In this document: positions 1 to 10,019 of the stretch, one piece after another | Layout of the letters: every line of letters starts with the position of its first letter | Numbering within the stretch: position 1 is the first letter of the stretch | Assembly: GCA_918797485.1 (NCBI GenBank) | Contig: CAKKNE010000004.1 | Location: 1,984,001-2,048,000, forward strand | Length of the DNA: 64,000 nucleotides | Direction: 5' to 3' | Source: Pelagomonas calceolata | Taxonomy: Eukaryota; Sar; Pelagophyceae; Pelagomonadales; Pelagomonadaceae | The notes under the pieces: generated by a model | Told to the model about the DNA's origin: nothing | What the model saw: the letters and a program-made list of their open reading frames with translations, nothing else | Databases searched by the model: none | Made by a program: the position numbers and the translations under genes

Positions 1-1
1 A

Positions 2-448
2 GTAAGGGCCAAGGAGACGGCGGATCTCATCGCGCCCTGCCTGCCCGCCGACCGATTAGTATATGCGGACCCGAACCCGGACCTCAACGAGGGCCGGCCC
101 GCGCAAGTCATCCCGGGCCGGCCCTATTCGAACGAGGCCGTGCGCGTCGACCAGCAGCGCGTCGAGCGCGCCTTCCGCGATACGTTTCGGCGGGCGGACC
201 CGCGCGACGACGGCGCGCGGCACGAGTACGAGATCGTCGTGTGTCACGGGAACGTCATCCGCTACATGACGTTGCGGGCCTTACAGCTGCCGCCCGAGGC
301 GTGGCTGCGGTTGTGCACCTTCAACTGCTCCGTGACTTACTTGGTCGTGCGGCCGACGGGGAGCGTGTCGCTGCGCGCGCTGGGCGACGTCGGGCACCTG
401 GACCCGCCGCTCGTCACGTTCAGCATGCACCACGGCATCGAGTGGTGA
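2..448 (+). CDS. PGAM5-like histidine-phosphatase-fold Ser/Thr phosphatase, 5' end outside window
   Basis: The frame is open from the window edge, so the N-terminus is missing. The visible 148 residues match the C-terminal half of mitochondrial PGAM5: an RAKETADLI segment after the catalytic RHG (which lies outside), a VERAFRDTF-type helix, then VCHGNVIRYMTLRALQLP with the second catalytic His, and LRALGDVGHL near the end. The family dephosphorylates phosphoproteins on Ser/Thr at the outer mitochondrial membrane, using a phosphohistidine intermediate. The last residues run to a stop 30 bases before the convergent glycosyltransferase stop. A generic phosphoglycerate-mutase-like phosphatase is the alternative, but the HGNVIRY and GD-GH motifs favour PGAM5. 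Confidence 0.8.
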   Translation, partial: VRAKETADLIAPCLPADRLVYADPNPDLNEGRPAQVIPGRPYSNEAVRVDQQRVERAFRDTFRRADPRDDGARHEYEIVVCHGNVIRYMTLRALQLPPEAWLRLCTFNCSVTYLVVRPTGSVSLRALGDVGHLDPPLVTFSMHHGIEW

Positions 449-478
449 GATTAGCTATTAATTACACGTTAAACACAA

Positions 479-1621
479 CTAGAGGAACTTCGACGCCGCG
501 GCCGAGAGGATCCAGGCCTTTTCGGAAGAGAAGCCCGTCTCTGGCGCGGGCGGCGGCATGATTGAAGGCGCCACGGCGACGGGCGCCGCGATCGTGGCGC
601 CTCCTAGCAACTTGGACGGCGCATCGAGACGTCTCAGGACGCCCGCGGCGAGCTGCCTCGCCAACTCGTCAGCGTCGGGCGGCGCGAGGTGCCTCCCATA
701 AAACGCCTCCAAGGCTTCGGCATCCCGCGTGCCCACCACATCTCTCGCGTCGAGGTGGAACGACGGCGCGATCGGTAGGGACCCGCCGAACCAGCTGTCC
801 GCAAAGGCCCCCAAAATCTCGTACTTCGTCCGCAGCCAGAACGTGCCGCAATTCACGTAATGTAAAATGACGGGCATCTTCTCTGGATTTGATGAGCGCT
901 CGCTCAGATCGAGGCGAGCATCACATAACGCCGTCAATTTCTTAAGCGGCGTCCGCCAGGCGTGGACGGACACCGGCTCGATATCATCAACTAATTTCAC
1001 GGCGCTCTTGCCGCAGTCGTAGCACAGCAGGTACTGGCCGTGCTTCGACCGGGACCGCCACCACCGCATGCCGGCCTGGACGCCGCTCGTTAGAGGTAAG
1101 GAGTGGTGGTTCCACCGGAACAGCGTCACCTCGCGAAAATAGTCCCTGACGTCGCTCCGCTCGGCGACGCCTTCGTGGTTCGCGTAGGTGCAGTGGCCTA
1201 TGTCTTTGGCATCGAGGTCGCGGAAGTGAGTCAACAAAGCCTCTTTGCTCTTCACGAAAAAGAGCTCGTCGACGTCCAAATGTAATAACCATGTGCAGCC
1301 GTCGCGCCGCGCTTGGAGAGATGCGTGTTCCGCGTTCAGGGCCTGGCGCGCCTGGACTTCCGTTGCGTAGGGGCCGAAGCGCGCCCAGCACGCGCATTTT
1401 TCTTGTTGCTCTTCGAGTAGCTGCGGGCTGCGTCTTACTCTTACCACTTGCGGGTCGTCGGCCTCGCGCCAGCCCTCGGGCTCGTCGCTGGTGCTATCGT
1501 CGAAATACAGGTACAGCGTGTCGATGCCCAGACTCGTGTGCCACTTGACGAAGCTCGCGAGCACCGAGGACGATCCCTTCGGGAGGAGCAGGGTCGTGAC
1601 GAGCGCGACACGAGTGGCCAT
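479..1621 (-). CDS. Glycosyltransferase with DVDE motif (Glyco_tranf_2_4 / GT92-like)
   Basis: 380 residues. The N-terminus begins directly with the Rossmann-like strand (VALVTTLLLPKG), followed by a region ending in FVKWHTSLGIDTLYLYFDDS, typical of GT-A glycosyltransferases of the 2_4/GT92 type. HLDVDELFF at about residues 114-122 is the metal and sugar-nucleotide binding DxD. An upstream in-frame ATG exists at 1804, but it would place the promoter-type CTAG element (1761-1783) inside the coding region and adds 61 residues of low-complexity sequence, so I chose 1621. No clear signal peptide or membrane anchor. Acceptor and donor cannot be told from sequence. Divergent partner of the enoyl-CoA isomerase gene. 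Confidence 0.7.
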   Translation of the reverse strand: MATRVALVTTLLLPKGSSSVLASFVKWHTSLGIDTLYLYFDDSTSDEPEGWREADDPQVVRVRRSPQLLEEQQEKCACWARFGPYATEVQARQALNAEHASLQARRDGCTWLLHLDVDELFFVKSKEALLTHFRDLDAKDIGHCTYANHEGVAERSDVRDYFREVTLFRWNHHSLPLTSGVQAGMRWWRSRSKHGQYLLCYDCGKSAVKLVDDIEPVSVHAWRTPLKKLTALCDARLDLSERSSNPEKMPVILHYVNCGTFWLRTKYEILGAFADSWFGGSLPIAPSFHLDARDVVGTRDAEALEAFYGRHLAPPDADELARQLAAGVLRRLDAPSKLLGGATIAAPVAVAPSIMPPPAPETGFSSEKAWILSAAASKFL

Positions 1622-1760
1622 CTCTCTGTGTAGTGGAAATTTGCGACGCACGCTGCGCAGCGCGAGGCGGCGGCAAGAGCTAGGCACTTCCGAGCACTCT
1701 TGCGCCCTTTGCCTACCCTTACAGCCGCATGCAAGCCTGGCATGCCTTTTTTGCTGATTG

Positions 1761-1783
1761 CTAGTGTGTTTACAGTCCGCTAG
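1761..1783 (+). promoter_or_regulatory. CTAG inverted-repeat promoter element, copy 1
   Basis: 23 bp starting CTAGTGTG and ending CCGCTAG, preceded by GATTG. It is the only structure I see in the 351-base divergent spacer 1622-1972, about 140 bases from the glycosyltransferase start and 190 from the isomerase start. Confidence 0.65.
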
Positions 1784-1972
1784 CTCGCCTTCGCCTCTTC
1801 TCATTTGCCCGGTCGGCGTTGAGGCACGTTTTAAAGCTCAAACGTCGAAGCGTCTAAGGCAGGTCGCCAGCCCAAGGCCCTCGCGGCATCCGTGTTAACG
1901 CACTTGTCTCCCAAAGGCCCCGAGTCCACACCACAAAAAGAACGCCACCAGACGCGACAAACAACGCTGCCG

Positions 1973-2860
1973 ATGCTCCGCCAGACCTGCTCCGTCCTGC
2001 TGCGGCGCCGCACTTCTGCGCTGCGAGCCTTCGCCACGAAACCGGACCTGACGCTCGTCGAGGATCGGGACGGCATTCGGACGATCACGATGAACAACCC
2101 GGCCAAGTACAACGGCTGGACGGACCCCATGCTCCGGAGCTGGATGGGCCGCTTCGCCGATGCCGCGACCGACGACAGCGTCAAGGCCCTGATCCTGACG
2201 GGCAGCGGCAAGTACTACTGCGCCGGTGTTGATCTAAGTGGCACGATAAAACCCATGTGGCCGAAGCAGCTGCACGACCAGATCTACACCTTCAACAAAC
2301 GGGTGTTTGACACGTTCCTCGAGTTCCCGAAACCCTTGTGTGTTGCGGTAAACGGGCCGGCCATCGGCGCGTCCGTGACGACGGCGACGCTCGCCGACTG
2401 CGTCGTGGCGTCGACGAACGCGACCTTTTCCACGCCCTTCGCGCGGCTCGGGGTCCCGCCGGAAGGCTGCTCCAGCGTCCACTTCGCGCGGCTCATGGGC
2501 CCCGAGAACGCGATGAGGATGTTGGGGATGGACGGCTGGGCGCCCACCGCCAAAGAGGCGGCGGCCGTGGGGCTCATCAACGAATGCGTGTCTTCAGAAG
2601 ATCTGTTGGACGCGGCGCATGCCCAGCTCCGGTCGCGGCTCGCCAACGCGGACTACGTGAAGAACCACCGGGGGTACGCGGACACGGCCGAGTTGATAAA
2701 AGTGAACGACCGCGAGTCGAAGGACCTCGCGGACGCGTTCCTGGCCGTCCCCTTCCTGCGGGCCCAGGCCGACTTCCTCGCGTCGAAGGGCAAGAAGAAG
2801 GAGGCCCTCGTCTTCGAGGCGCTCGTCGCGACGCGGCCCGCGTGGAGCCTGTTGCTGTGA
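1973..2860 (+). CDS. Enoyl-CoA hydratase/isomerase family, probably mitochondrial Δ3,Δ2-enoyl-CoA isomerase
   Basis: 295 residues. The Arg/Ser-rich leader (MLRQTCSVLLRRRTSALRAFATK) looks like a mitochondrial presequence; this ATG was chosen over the in-frame CTG-type start at 1892 for that reason. Crotonase-fold motifs follow: SGKYYCAGVDL (oxyanion hole) and GPAIGASVTTATLADCVVA. GVPPEGCSS holds a Glu where the isomerases of the ECI/PECI branch have their single catalytic acid. The C-terminus (WSLLL) is not a peroxisomal SKL signal. Likely role: shifting double bonds of unsaturated fatty acyl-CoA in β-oxidation. A hydratase function cannot be ruled out. Confidence 0.8.
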   Translation: MLRQTCSVLLRRRTSALRAFATKPDLTLVEDRDGIRTITMNNPAKYNGWTDPMLRSWMGRFADAATDDSVKALILTGSGKYYCAGVDLSGTIKPMWPKQLHDQIYTFNKRVFDTFLEFPKPLCVAVNGPAIGASVTTATLADCVVASTNATFSTPFARLGVPPEGCSSVHFARLMGPENAMRMLGMDGWAPTAKEAAAVGLINECVSSEDLLDAAHAQLRSRLANADYVKNHRGYADTAELIKVNDRESKDLADAFLAVPFLRAQADFLASKGKKKEALVFEALVATRPAWSLLL

Positions 2861-2876
2861 TTTAGAACTGGTCTTT

Positions 2877-3062
2877 TTATTCCTCTAGTTCGTTCGCCTG
2901 CTCGTCCAGCATCTGGAGCATTTCCGCCGCGTCGGCCATACTTTCACCCGACAGGCACTTGAACTTGCAACCGTCTACGACTTTCTGCAGCCAATACAGC
3001 GCCCGGATGGGGTCCTTCGGCAGGCCATGGAAGCCCGAGTAAAATCCCCTGCCGAGTTTCAT
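2877..3062 (-). pseudogene. Sel1/TPR-like C-terminal fragment
   Basis: 61 residues from an ATG, but the same frame reads on upstream through HGFGSDLGA (to about 3089), which continues a Sel1-type repeat (A-LG-FY-G--G--KDP-RAL-WL). Only one repeat and a short acidic tail are present, where Sel1 proteins have several repeats, and there are only about 130 bases before the M16 peptidase stop. I read it as the remnant end of a larger gene. It could instead be a genuine small protein. Confidence 0.35.
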
Positions 3063-3216
3063 CGCGCCGAGGTCCGAACCAAAGCCGTGAAAAAGATAAA
3101 AATTGTAAAACCCGTTTTGATGGGTGAGGGACGCCTGAGCCTGACGCGTAATTCGCCTGTGTGAGCTTGCGACATGCTAGAAATTAGTCCACACACACCC
3201 CTACGACGACGAGAGA

Positions 3217-6200
3217 CTAGTCATGAACGGCCCTTGCCGGCGCGTCGAAGTATCCGGGCACGACCGGCGCGTCGTCGTCGCCGGCGTGGTCGTCGTCGCG
3301 CCCGCGGACGCGGACGTCGACGAGGCGCGGCTTTTCGTGGACGCGCTCCTCGTAGAAGCGCCGCACGTCCGCGAGGCCCAGCGCCTCGACGGCCGCCGCG
3401 ACGCGCTCGGGCCGGTCGAACGACGGCGCGCCGTCAGAATCGGGCGCCAGCAAGCAGCCCCACGCCTGTGCCGCCTCGCTCGCCATCGAGGTCGCGGGCT
3501 CGCGCCACTTCTTGGCGAGCGCGGCCTTCGCCGCCGCGAATTCAACCCCGTCGAAGTCGGGCCGCCACGCGTCCAGGAAGGCCTCGACGCGCGCCGCCGC
3601 GTCGTCCGAGCAGACGCGCTGCGACTGCACCCTCAATAATAGCAGGAGCCGGCCTCGAGCGGAGGAATACGACATCGACACGAGGTAGCCGAGCTGCTCG
3701 CGCGTGCGCAGTTGCGTGAAGAAGGGCTCCTTCGCCACGTGAACTAACAGAGACGCCGTCGCGTGCGTTCGTACGTCCTTCTTCGGGCCGAGGTCGTAGC
3801 ACTTTAAAACTGCAGAGTCCTTGTCGTTCTTCGCGTTCGGCGAGAAGCGCGCGACCCGCAGGGGCTCGTTCACAGCCGGCGCCGCGATGCGGCGCCGCGC
3901 GGGCCACGACCCTCGGACATCATCTACAAAGAACCGCGCCTCGACCACGGCCTCGGCCGCCGCGACATCTGACTCGTCGACGGCGCCGTGGACGTGTAAA
4001 AGCGCGCGGCAGCCCTCCAACGCTCGCGACGCGTGAGACCGGACGTCGTCGAGGGTGACGGCACCCACGGCGTCGCGGACGTCGCCCACCGGCGGCCGGC
4101 CTTCGTCACACAACTCCCGCCGCCAGCGGGACGAGTGCGAGTCGGCCCGCGCTTTGTCGACGTTCCTAAGCGCCCGCACGAGCCGGTCGCGCACGCGTTC
4201 GAACGCGGCCGCGTCCCACGTCGGCGCCGCGATCTCTTCACACACGGCGTCGAGCAAGCGCCACACTGCGCCGCCCGCGAGGCCGCCAACATATAAATCC
4301 ACACCCGACTCGAAGAACGCGTCCGACACGTCGTAGCTCAGGCCGGCGCAGGTCGCATCATACAAAGGTTTTTCGAGGTTCTCGAGCGCGAGGTTGACCC
4401 ACAGCAAAGCACAGGCCCGGCCCCGCGCACCGCCGCGCCCTAGCGCTTCGGAGGCGACGCGGCAGTGCGCGTAGGCCTTAGGCTGCCCGAACGTCGCGTC
4501 TTTCTTCCACCAGCTCACGAGCCGGCCCTGGGTCCGGCGGCGCGGCGGCGCGGACGAGGCGGCGCGCCGCGCCGCGTCCTTGTCTTCACTGTCGCGCCAC
4601 GCCGGCCGCGCCAGGCGGAGCCGCTCGGCGTCGGGCAAATATGCATTTCCAGCCGGCGCGCCGAGGTCCGTCGCTGTTACGCCGCGGCGCACGGCCTCGC
4701 CATACGACTCGATCTCCGCCCGCGTCAGCGGCCGCGATCCGTGCTGGACGCCGTACCAGCGCTCCGTCTCCAATGCCACGGACGGGGCCTTCGTCGCCAC
4801 GTGCACGATGATCTTCGAAGGGTCCGCCAGCGATGCAACCAAGGTGCTCAGCAGCGCCGACCGCTGCGGCGACCAGTCCGCGTCGCCGCACAAGCCCGGC
4901 CGGCCGCCGCACAACACGTGCGCGCCGTCGACGTCGTGGAGCGTCCGCGCCAAACTAGATACGATCGAATAGGCGCTTCGCCTCGAGCTGGCAAAATCGA
5001 AGGTCGCCCGGTCGATCGCCGCGAGCTCGCTCCACAGTCGCGCGCCCGTCTGCGCCTTGTCCAAATCGCGCCGGAGCGCCCCGACGGCCTCGAAGCACGT
5101 CTCTAACACTTCGCCGTACCGCTTCGTCTCGCCGGCCTCCGTGAGCTCGACGCGCATCGATAAACACGCGGCTTCCTTCAGAGACGGCCCGACGCCAAAA
5201 CTTAAAGCGTGAGCGAGACCTCTGCTCTTGAGCTTTGCGAGCAAGGACCGAGGGCCCTCGTGGCCCAGCGCGTGACCTACGATGTGCTCGGCACCATTCC
5301 GATAGTCGTCCCTCAACCCAAACGGCAGCGGCCACATGATCCTCAGCTCCCGCAAGTCGCGCACGGGCTTGCGCTCGTGGACGACGCCCGTCGCCGCGAA
5401 CAATGGTGGAGGCGCCTCTTCGCAGGGCGTCGGGCGCTCTCCGGATGCCCGAGAAGTGCTCCGCTAGCAATAATTCGAGGTCGTCGAGGCTCCGCGACGA
5501 GACGAGGCACACGGTCATGTTTTCCGGGTCGTAGCGGTCGCGCCAGAACGACAGGAGCCGCTCGCGGATCCGGGGCACCTGCAGCGTCTCGAGGCAGCCC
5601 GTGGAGAAGTTCGAGAAGGGGTGGTTTTGATTTGCGGATTTCCTCAAGACCTGGTACGCCCGCCGCCCGTCGTCATTGAGGTTCTTGGAGTGCTCGGCGT
5701 CGACGGCGTGCATCTCCCGATCCACGCACGATTCCAGCAGCAGGGGCTCGCGAAAGAAGCGCGCGAAGCGGTCCAAGGCGCCTCCAAAGGCCTCATCCAC
5801 AACGTCAAATTGAAAACACGTCTGCTCGCCGCTCGTCGACGCGTTCGTCGACCCCGCGTGCCTTGCCACAAATTGCTTGTAAGCGTTGTCTTCCCGGTAC
5901 GTCTCCGTGCCCTGGAACAGCATGTGCTCGAGGAAGTGGGCGAGGCCCGCGATATCGGTATCGGCGTAGGCGCCGACGCCGACGCATAATGCCGCGGCAG
6001 CTTTGTCCGTCGACGTGTCCCGCACCAAGACGCCGCGGATGCCGTTCGCAAGTTTCGCGAGGCGGAACGACCGATCATCACATAATGCTTTGTGCGGCTG
6101 GCCGAGGCGCTCGAGGCCGAGGGGCGGCGGGCCCTTGGGCGCCGTCGTCGGGCACAGGCCGCCGAAGTCGCCCTCGGTCACGTGGATTTCGCCGCAGTCG

Positions 6201-6256
6201 CGGCAGCAGGGCGGCTCGTTGGCCCAGCCGGCGCCGGGGACGAGGAGTGAGGCCAT
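3217..6256 (-). CDS. M16 (insulysin-like) zinc metallopeptidase with one apparent frameshift
   Basis: About 1010 residues, insulysin size. The inverted zinc motif HFLEH lies at residues 107-111, with the downstream third ligand in DAEHSKNLNDD. Four M16 half-domains can be followed: N-terminal catalytic, then LRELRIMWPLPF (substrate-facing strand), and a C-terminal half with REQLGYLVSMSYSSARG, a hallmark of the IDE/nardilysin group. Just before the catalytic domain is a Cys-rich patch (CCRDCGE...C). The frame changes once near 5435-5445: upstream the frame ends in LLLAEHFSGIR, downstream it resumes with PTPCEEAPPPLF, and no GT-AG pair spans the point. Single-base indel (assembly or real) is most likely. 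Start set at ATG 6256. It degrades peptides, probably in cytosol or organelle; no clear targeting signal. Confidence 0.85.
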
Positions 6257-6277
6257 GTATGAGCACTGCTGCTGCAA

Positions 6278-6505
6278 GATTGCTGCACTGCCGGCCAGAA
6301 CTCAAACTGCAGGCAACGCTGAGCAATGATTCGAGATATATTTAGTAAATTAGACAGGTTGCGGTTGCGTAGGTCAGTAGGGAAGAGGCAAAAGGGCCGG
6401 CGCCGCTCCGAGGTATAAGGTACCATACCGATACCTTACCCGGCAGCAAAGCTACTACTCTGCTAGCGTTTGAAGGGCTCTAGAGCCTGGCCAGCGCGGT
6501 GCTTG
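6278..6505. other. Upstream region of the M16 gene with GGTACC-type palindromes
   Basis: Non-coding. Positions 6411-6440 hold overlapping GGTATAAGGTACCATACC-type repeats, resembling a cluster near 51300-51330 upstream of the aldolase gene. Both clusters lie roughly 150-190 bases upstream of a start codon, so they may be promoter elements. Confidence 0.3.
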
Positions 6506-6526
6506 CTAGTTTTACAAGGCCACTAG
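6506..6526 (+). promoter_or_regulatory. CTAG inverted-repeat promoter element, copy 2
   Basis: 21 bp, CTAGTTTTAC…GGCCACTAG, preceded by GCTTG. It lies upstream of the M16 gene (about 250 bases from its ATG) and 7 bases beyond the stop of the next gene. Confidence 0.6.
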
Positions 6527-6533
6527 ACAAAAT

Positions 6534-8351
6534 TCACTTATGCACACTATCAACATCCTCCTCCTCGTCGCTGCTCGCGACATCCGACCACCGATCGGTC
6601 TCATCAGGAACAGGCAGAACTGGAAGGGGCGGCGGCGCGGGCTCCGCCTCGGAGACGCTCGCGCCGTAGACTCCGCCGCCGGCCAGCGCCGCGCCGGCCG
6701 CCGCGCCGACGGGGCCCGCGAGGAGCCCGCCGACGGCCGCCCCGGCGACGGCGCCGCCCGAGCACTTGGCCGTCCAGGCCCACCAGTCGTAGTGCTCCGT
6801 CGCCTGCTCGGTGACCCAGTCCTGGCAGCCGTACTCGCGCCAGAGTTTCTGACTGTTCTCGAACACCGCCGCCGCGTCGTACACGACGTCGCGCGACGCC
6901 GCGTTGCCGCTTCCGAGAAGGAGCCGCGCTTCGCCAGCTAAAGCGACCGTCAGCGACAGCGCCGACGCCGCGCCGCCGTCGCCGCCCGCCGCGTAGGCGG
7001 CAGCGCCGGCCGCGGACAGTCGGGCGACGCCGGTGGCGAGCCGCCGGACCCGCGCCGACGTCTGCAGCGTCCGCAGCGACACGCGGCAGGCGCGCGAGTC
7101 GAGGTACGTCGCGAGCTTCCTGAGGTTGTGCCACGCGGCGATCGCGTCCTCGTCGCCTATGATGAGGTCGAGCCCTTCGTCCCTCTCGAGCAACACCAGC
7201 GCGCAGCGGCACTGGTCGGCCTCGCGCGCCGCGGCCGCCGTGCCGGCCTTCGCGGCGCGGCGCGCAGCCGCGCGCGCGTCGGCGGCGGCGTCCTCGCACG
7301 CGCGCGTTCTCTCTGCGCACTCATCTCGGATGAGCCGCAGCCTCATCAAGTCGCGTGCGACCACCGGCGCCAGCGGCGCCGCGACGGCCAACCCCCGGGT
7401 CCAACCCAGCCACGCGAACGCGAGGAGGCCCGGCGCGGCGCCCAGGCCGCGGCAGAGCACGGCGGGCACGTAGCCCGGCGCCGCCGCGTCGGCGAGCTCC
7501 CACGCACGGGCACTCGCCCACTCCGCCGTCTCGTCGGCGTCGAAGTGCTCGTCGACCAACCTTCTCTCCAGCGCCGCCAGCGCCGCGACGCCCGCGCCCG
7601 CCGCGCCGGCGCCGAGCGCCGCGACGGCCTCCAGCACGACCGCCCAGGCGTCGTTCGCCGTCGCCGCGTCGTTGTCCCAGACTTGCGCCACGCGGCCCAA
7701 GAGCGCCGCCCGGAACAGCTGCTCGCGCGACAGATCCTCGAGCGGCGCCGCGGCGATTCTCGACGCCGCGGCGCGGACGGCCGCGCGGCTTTCGTGGATG
7801 GCCCTGCGGCTGACGGCGCCGCCCGCATGCGGCGAGCTCAGGGCCCACCGGAAGACCGCGAGGCCGAGCGCGAGGAGGCCCCGCCGCGGCGCGCCGCCGT
7901 ATAACGCCCACGCCGCGTACGCCACTGCCGGAAGGTCTTCGGCGCCGGTCAGCGCCGCGCCGCCACAGACCGCTGCGATCAAGACCGCGGCGCCGTCGGC
8001 CCGCACGGCCCCGCCGCCGGCCGCGATCGCCCCGGCCTCGGCGAGCGGCGCGGCGGCGTAGAGCAGGAGCGCGCCGCGCCGCAGCGATGCGGGCCGCGCG
8101 AGCGCGTTGCTCGCGTGCAGCACGACCACGGTCGCTATGAGAATGGACGCGACCGTCGCGAATGGCCGCGGGAACGCCGCGGCGACGGCGCACGCGGCCA
8201 GGACCAGCCCGCGCGCGGCCGTCTTCGTCTCGGGCGCGGCCCAGAGGCTGCGCAGCGTCGCCTCGGCGGTCGACGCGACGATGGCGCCCGGGTCGAGCGC
8301 GGCCGTGGTCCGCGGCAGGACGCGGGCTATGGTCATCTCTCCTCCGTTCAT
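6534..8351 (-). CDS. Alanine-rich multi-pass membrane protein, unknown family
   Basis: 605 residues from ATG 8351. I do not recognise the family. An N-terminal half with several hydrophobic segments (GLVLAACAVAAAFP, VASILIATVVVLHAS, RRGALLLYAAAPLAEAGAIAAGG, AVLIAAVCGGAALTG) is followed by Ala/Arg helices. Near the end is a glycine-zipper-like stretch (GAVAGAAVGGLLAGPVGAA) that could insert in a membrane, then a Pro/acidic tail ending SSDEEEDVDSVHK. Codon third positions are strongly GC, as in its neighbours. Long alanine-rich antisense frames overlap it and are shadows. Confidence 0.6.
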   Translation of the reverse strand: MNGGEMTIARVLPRTTAALDPGAIVASTAEATLRSLWAAPETKTAARGLVLAACAVAAAFPRPFATVASILIATVVVLHASNALARPASLRRGALLLYAAAPLAEAGAIAAGGGAVRADGAAVLIAAVCGGAALTGAEDLPAVAYAAWALYGGAPRRGLLALGLAVFRWALSSPHAGGAVSRRAIHESRAAVRAAASRIAAAPLEDLSREQLFRAALLGRVAQVWDNDAATANDAWAVVLEAVAALGAGAAGAGVAALAALERRLVDEHFDADETAEWASARAWELADAAAPGYVPAVLCRGLGAAPGLLAFAWLGWTRGLAVAAPLAPVVARDLMRLRLIRDECAERTRACEDAAADARAAARRAAKAGTAAAAREADQCRCALVLLERDEGLDLIIGDEDAIAAWHNLRKLATYLDSRACRVSLRTLQTSARVRRLATGVARLSAAGAAAYAAGGDGGAASALSLTVALAGEARLLLGSGNAASRDVVYDAAAVFENSQKLWREYGCQDWVTEQATEHYDWWAWTAKCSGGAVAGAAVGGLLAGPVGAAAGAALAGGGVYGASVSEAEPAPPPLPVLPVPDETDRWSDVASSDEEEDVDSVHK

Positions 8352-8473
8352 GGTGGACAGCACAGCTTGCCAAGCCGGTGCAGCGAACGCAGGAGTGCAG
8401 GCACCCTTCGAGCGACGACGGCTGCGCCTACTTCGACACGTACGCCTGCGTTTTGGCCGGCCGAGGCTGCTTG

Positions 8474-8495
8474 CTAGTGTCTAACACGACGCTAG
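8474..8495 (+). promoter_or_regulatory. CTAG inverted-repeat promoter element, copy 3
   Basis: 22 bp, CTAGTGTCTAAC…GACGCTAG, preceded by GCTTG. Found in the 329-base divergent spacer 8352-8680, about 120 bases from one start and 186 from the other. Nothing else is evident there. Confidence 0.7.
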
Positions 8496-8680
8496 CCGAT
8501 TATAACAAAAATTAGAGTCGGAGGCACTGGCAGCGCTTGCGAGTTGAGTCCTCCGCAAAACACGCGTGCAACGCCAAAATTATAGCTGCACCACTGCGTC
8601 TGCGAGCGACGCGCTGCAACGCCCTGCATAAAACAAAACTGAGCGAGCAGCCAGTGGCGCTGCAGCGCGCGGCCGCAGCG

Positions 8681-9988
8681 ATGCGGAGGCTCATTCTCCT
8701 CCTCGCGGCGACGACGCACGCACTCCTCTTAGACCCGGACACGTCCAACGCGCCCATCGTGTTTTCGTTGGACGCATCGCCGAAGCTCGCCGACCACGCG
8801 TTCTCGGCCATCGCCTCGCTGAGCAGCGTGGCCCACGCGTCGAAGAACGCGTCCAGCCTACGCTTCGCGTTCATCCTGACGGTCCCGCCGAAGACCGTGG
8901 AACCGTTCACGCGCGCGCTCTGCGGGGCGATCATCGCCGTGGCCGGGAAGAAGATGCACGTCGGCCACGAGACACCCTTTTGTGCGCGTCGGTCCTTAGC
9001 TAAATTGTTGGGCGACGACAAGAAGTGCGACGTGGCACCGAAGAAGCTGCCGGCGCGCGTCACGTTCATCCACTTTCCCCAGGAGGACGACGGCTATCCG
9101 CCTCGAGTCCGTCGAGTATTGGAGCTCTTCTGCTGCGCCCAGCGGCGCTGGAAGGGCCAGCGGCCGGAACTCGCGACGTCGCTGGGCAACCACGCGCGCT
9201 TCTTCGCGTACCTAGCACTGCTGCCCCTGGGCGCGCGCCGAGCGGTCTTCCTCGACGCCGATACGTTAGCACATGATGACCTCACGGATCTCATAGAGGC
9301 ACCTTTAACAAATGACAAGTTCGTCGCGGCCGCGAGGCGGTGCGCGCCCGGCAAGGCGGCCTACAAGCCTCGCTTTCGCTTCCGCGACCCGCTGGTCCAG
9401 GAGCTCGGTTTGAGAAATGTAAGACAGCACGTCAACGCCGGCGTGTTGGTGATGGACCTCCAAGCTTACTGTGAGGCGGACATTGTGGAAAAACTAGATA
9501 GAGTGTTGGTCAGACACATCACGGGGTCGCCGCTCTGGCACCAGGGCAACAACCAGCCGCCCTTCACGATCGCCGCGGCGGCGCACACGTTGTTTGTCCA
9601 CCCGTCGTGGAACGTGCGGCCGGGCGACGCGCGCGGCCAGTCCCAAATAAGAAGAAAGCGGGGCCAGAAGTCGCAATCCCTCAGCGCGGAGACGGTGAAG
9701 GAGCAGTGCGCGTCCATGATGCGGACGGCGCCGCGGATCCTCCACGCGCACTTCCGGCCGTGCGACGCGCTGCCTCCCAAAATGTGCATGGAGACGCCCC
9801 GCGAGCGGCGGGACCCCGCGGCCATGGCGCTCAAGCAGGGCGTCCTCAATTTATTGAGGGTGGCGAAGCGCATTAAGCTGCCCTGCTCGTGCAAGGGCAA
9901 GCACTTCGACGACCTCGACGAGAGCAAGGTCGACGCGGCGCTCGAGGCCGTCGAGGCCGTCGCCGACGCCGGGCTGGGCCTCGCCTAG
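8681..9988 (+). CDS. GT8-type glycosyltransferase, secretory pathway
   Basis: 435 residues. The N-terminal signal peptide or anchor MRRLILLLAATTHALLL supports start 8681 over the upstream in-frame TTG. GT8 features: IVFSLDASPKLADHAFSAIASL at the N-terminus, RRAVFLDADTLAHDDL with the DxD at residues 192-194, and a HVNAGVLVMDL motif, followed by SPLWHQGNNQPPF. Such enzymes transfer a sugar from a nucleotide donor with retention of configuration, in the Golgi or ER. It shares the fold with the C-terminal domain of the protein at 21222-24539. A Cys-containing basic C-terminal tail may be involved in folding. Acceptor unknown. Confidence 0.75.
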   Translation: MRRLILLLAATTHALLLDPDTSNAPIVFSLDASPKLADHAFSAIASLSSVAHASKNASSLRFAFILTVPPKTVEPFTRALCGAIIAVAGKKMHVGHETPFCARRSLAKLLGDDKKCDVAPKKLPARVTFIHFPQEDDGYPPRVRRVLELFCCAQRRWKGQRPELATSLGNHARFFAYLALLPLGARRAVFLDADTLAHDDLTDLIEAPLTNDKFVAAARRCAPGKAAYKPRFRFRDPLVQELGLRNVRQHVNAGVLVMDLQAYCEADIVEKLDRVLVRHITGSPLWHQGNNQPPFTIAAAAHTLFVHPSWNVRPGDARGQSQIRRKRGQKSQSLSAETVKEQCASMMRTAPRILHAHFRPCDALPPKMCMETPRERRDPAAMALKQGVLNLLRVAKRIKLPCSCKGKHFDDLDESKVDAALEAVEAVADAGLGLA

Positions 9989-10019
9989 TTATGTGTGACT
10001 AAGTGATACATGTTAATTA

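Noticed and set aside
7128-7904. Long Arg/Ala-rich frames on the strand opposite the membrane-protein gene
   Set aside because: In GC-rich sequence the antisense of a real gene stays open by chance; their composition (Arg, Ala, Gly, Pro) shows it.
8474-8495. CTAG inverted repeats as bacterial-type terminators
   Set aside because: They have no T-run, and they lie at gene starts rather than ends. The genome is eukaryotic.
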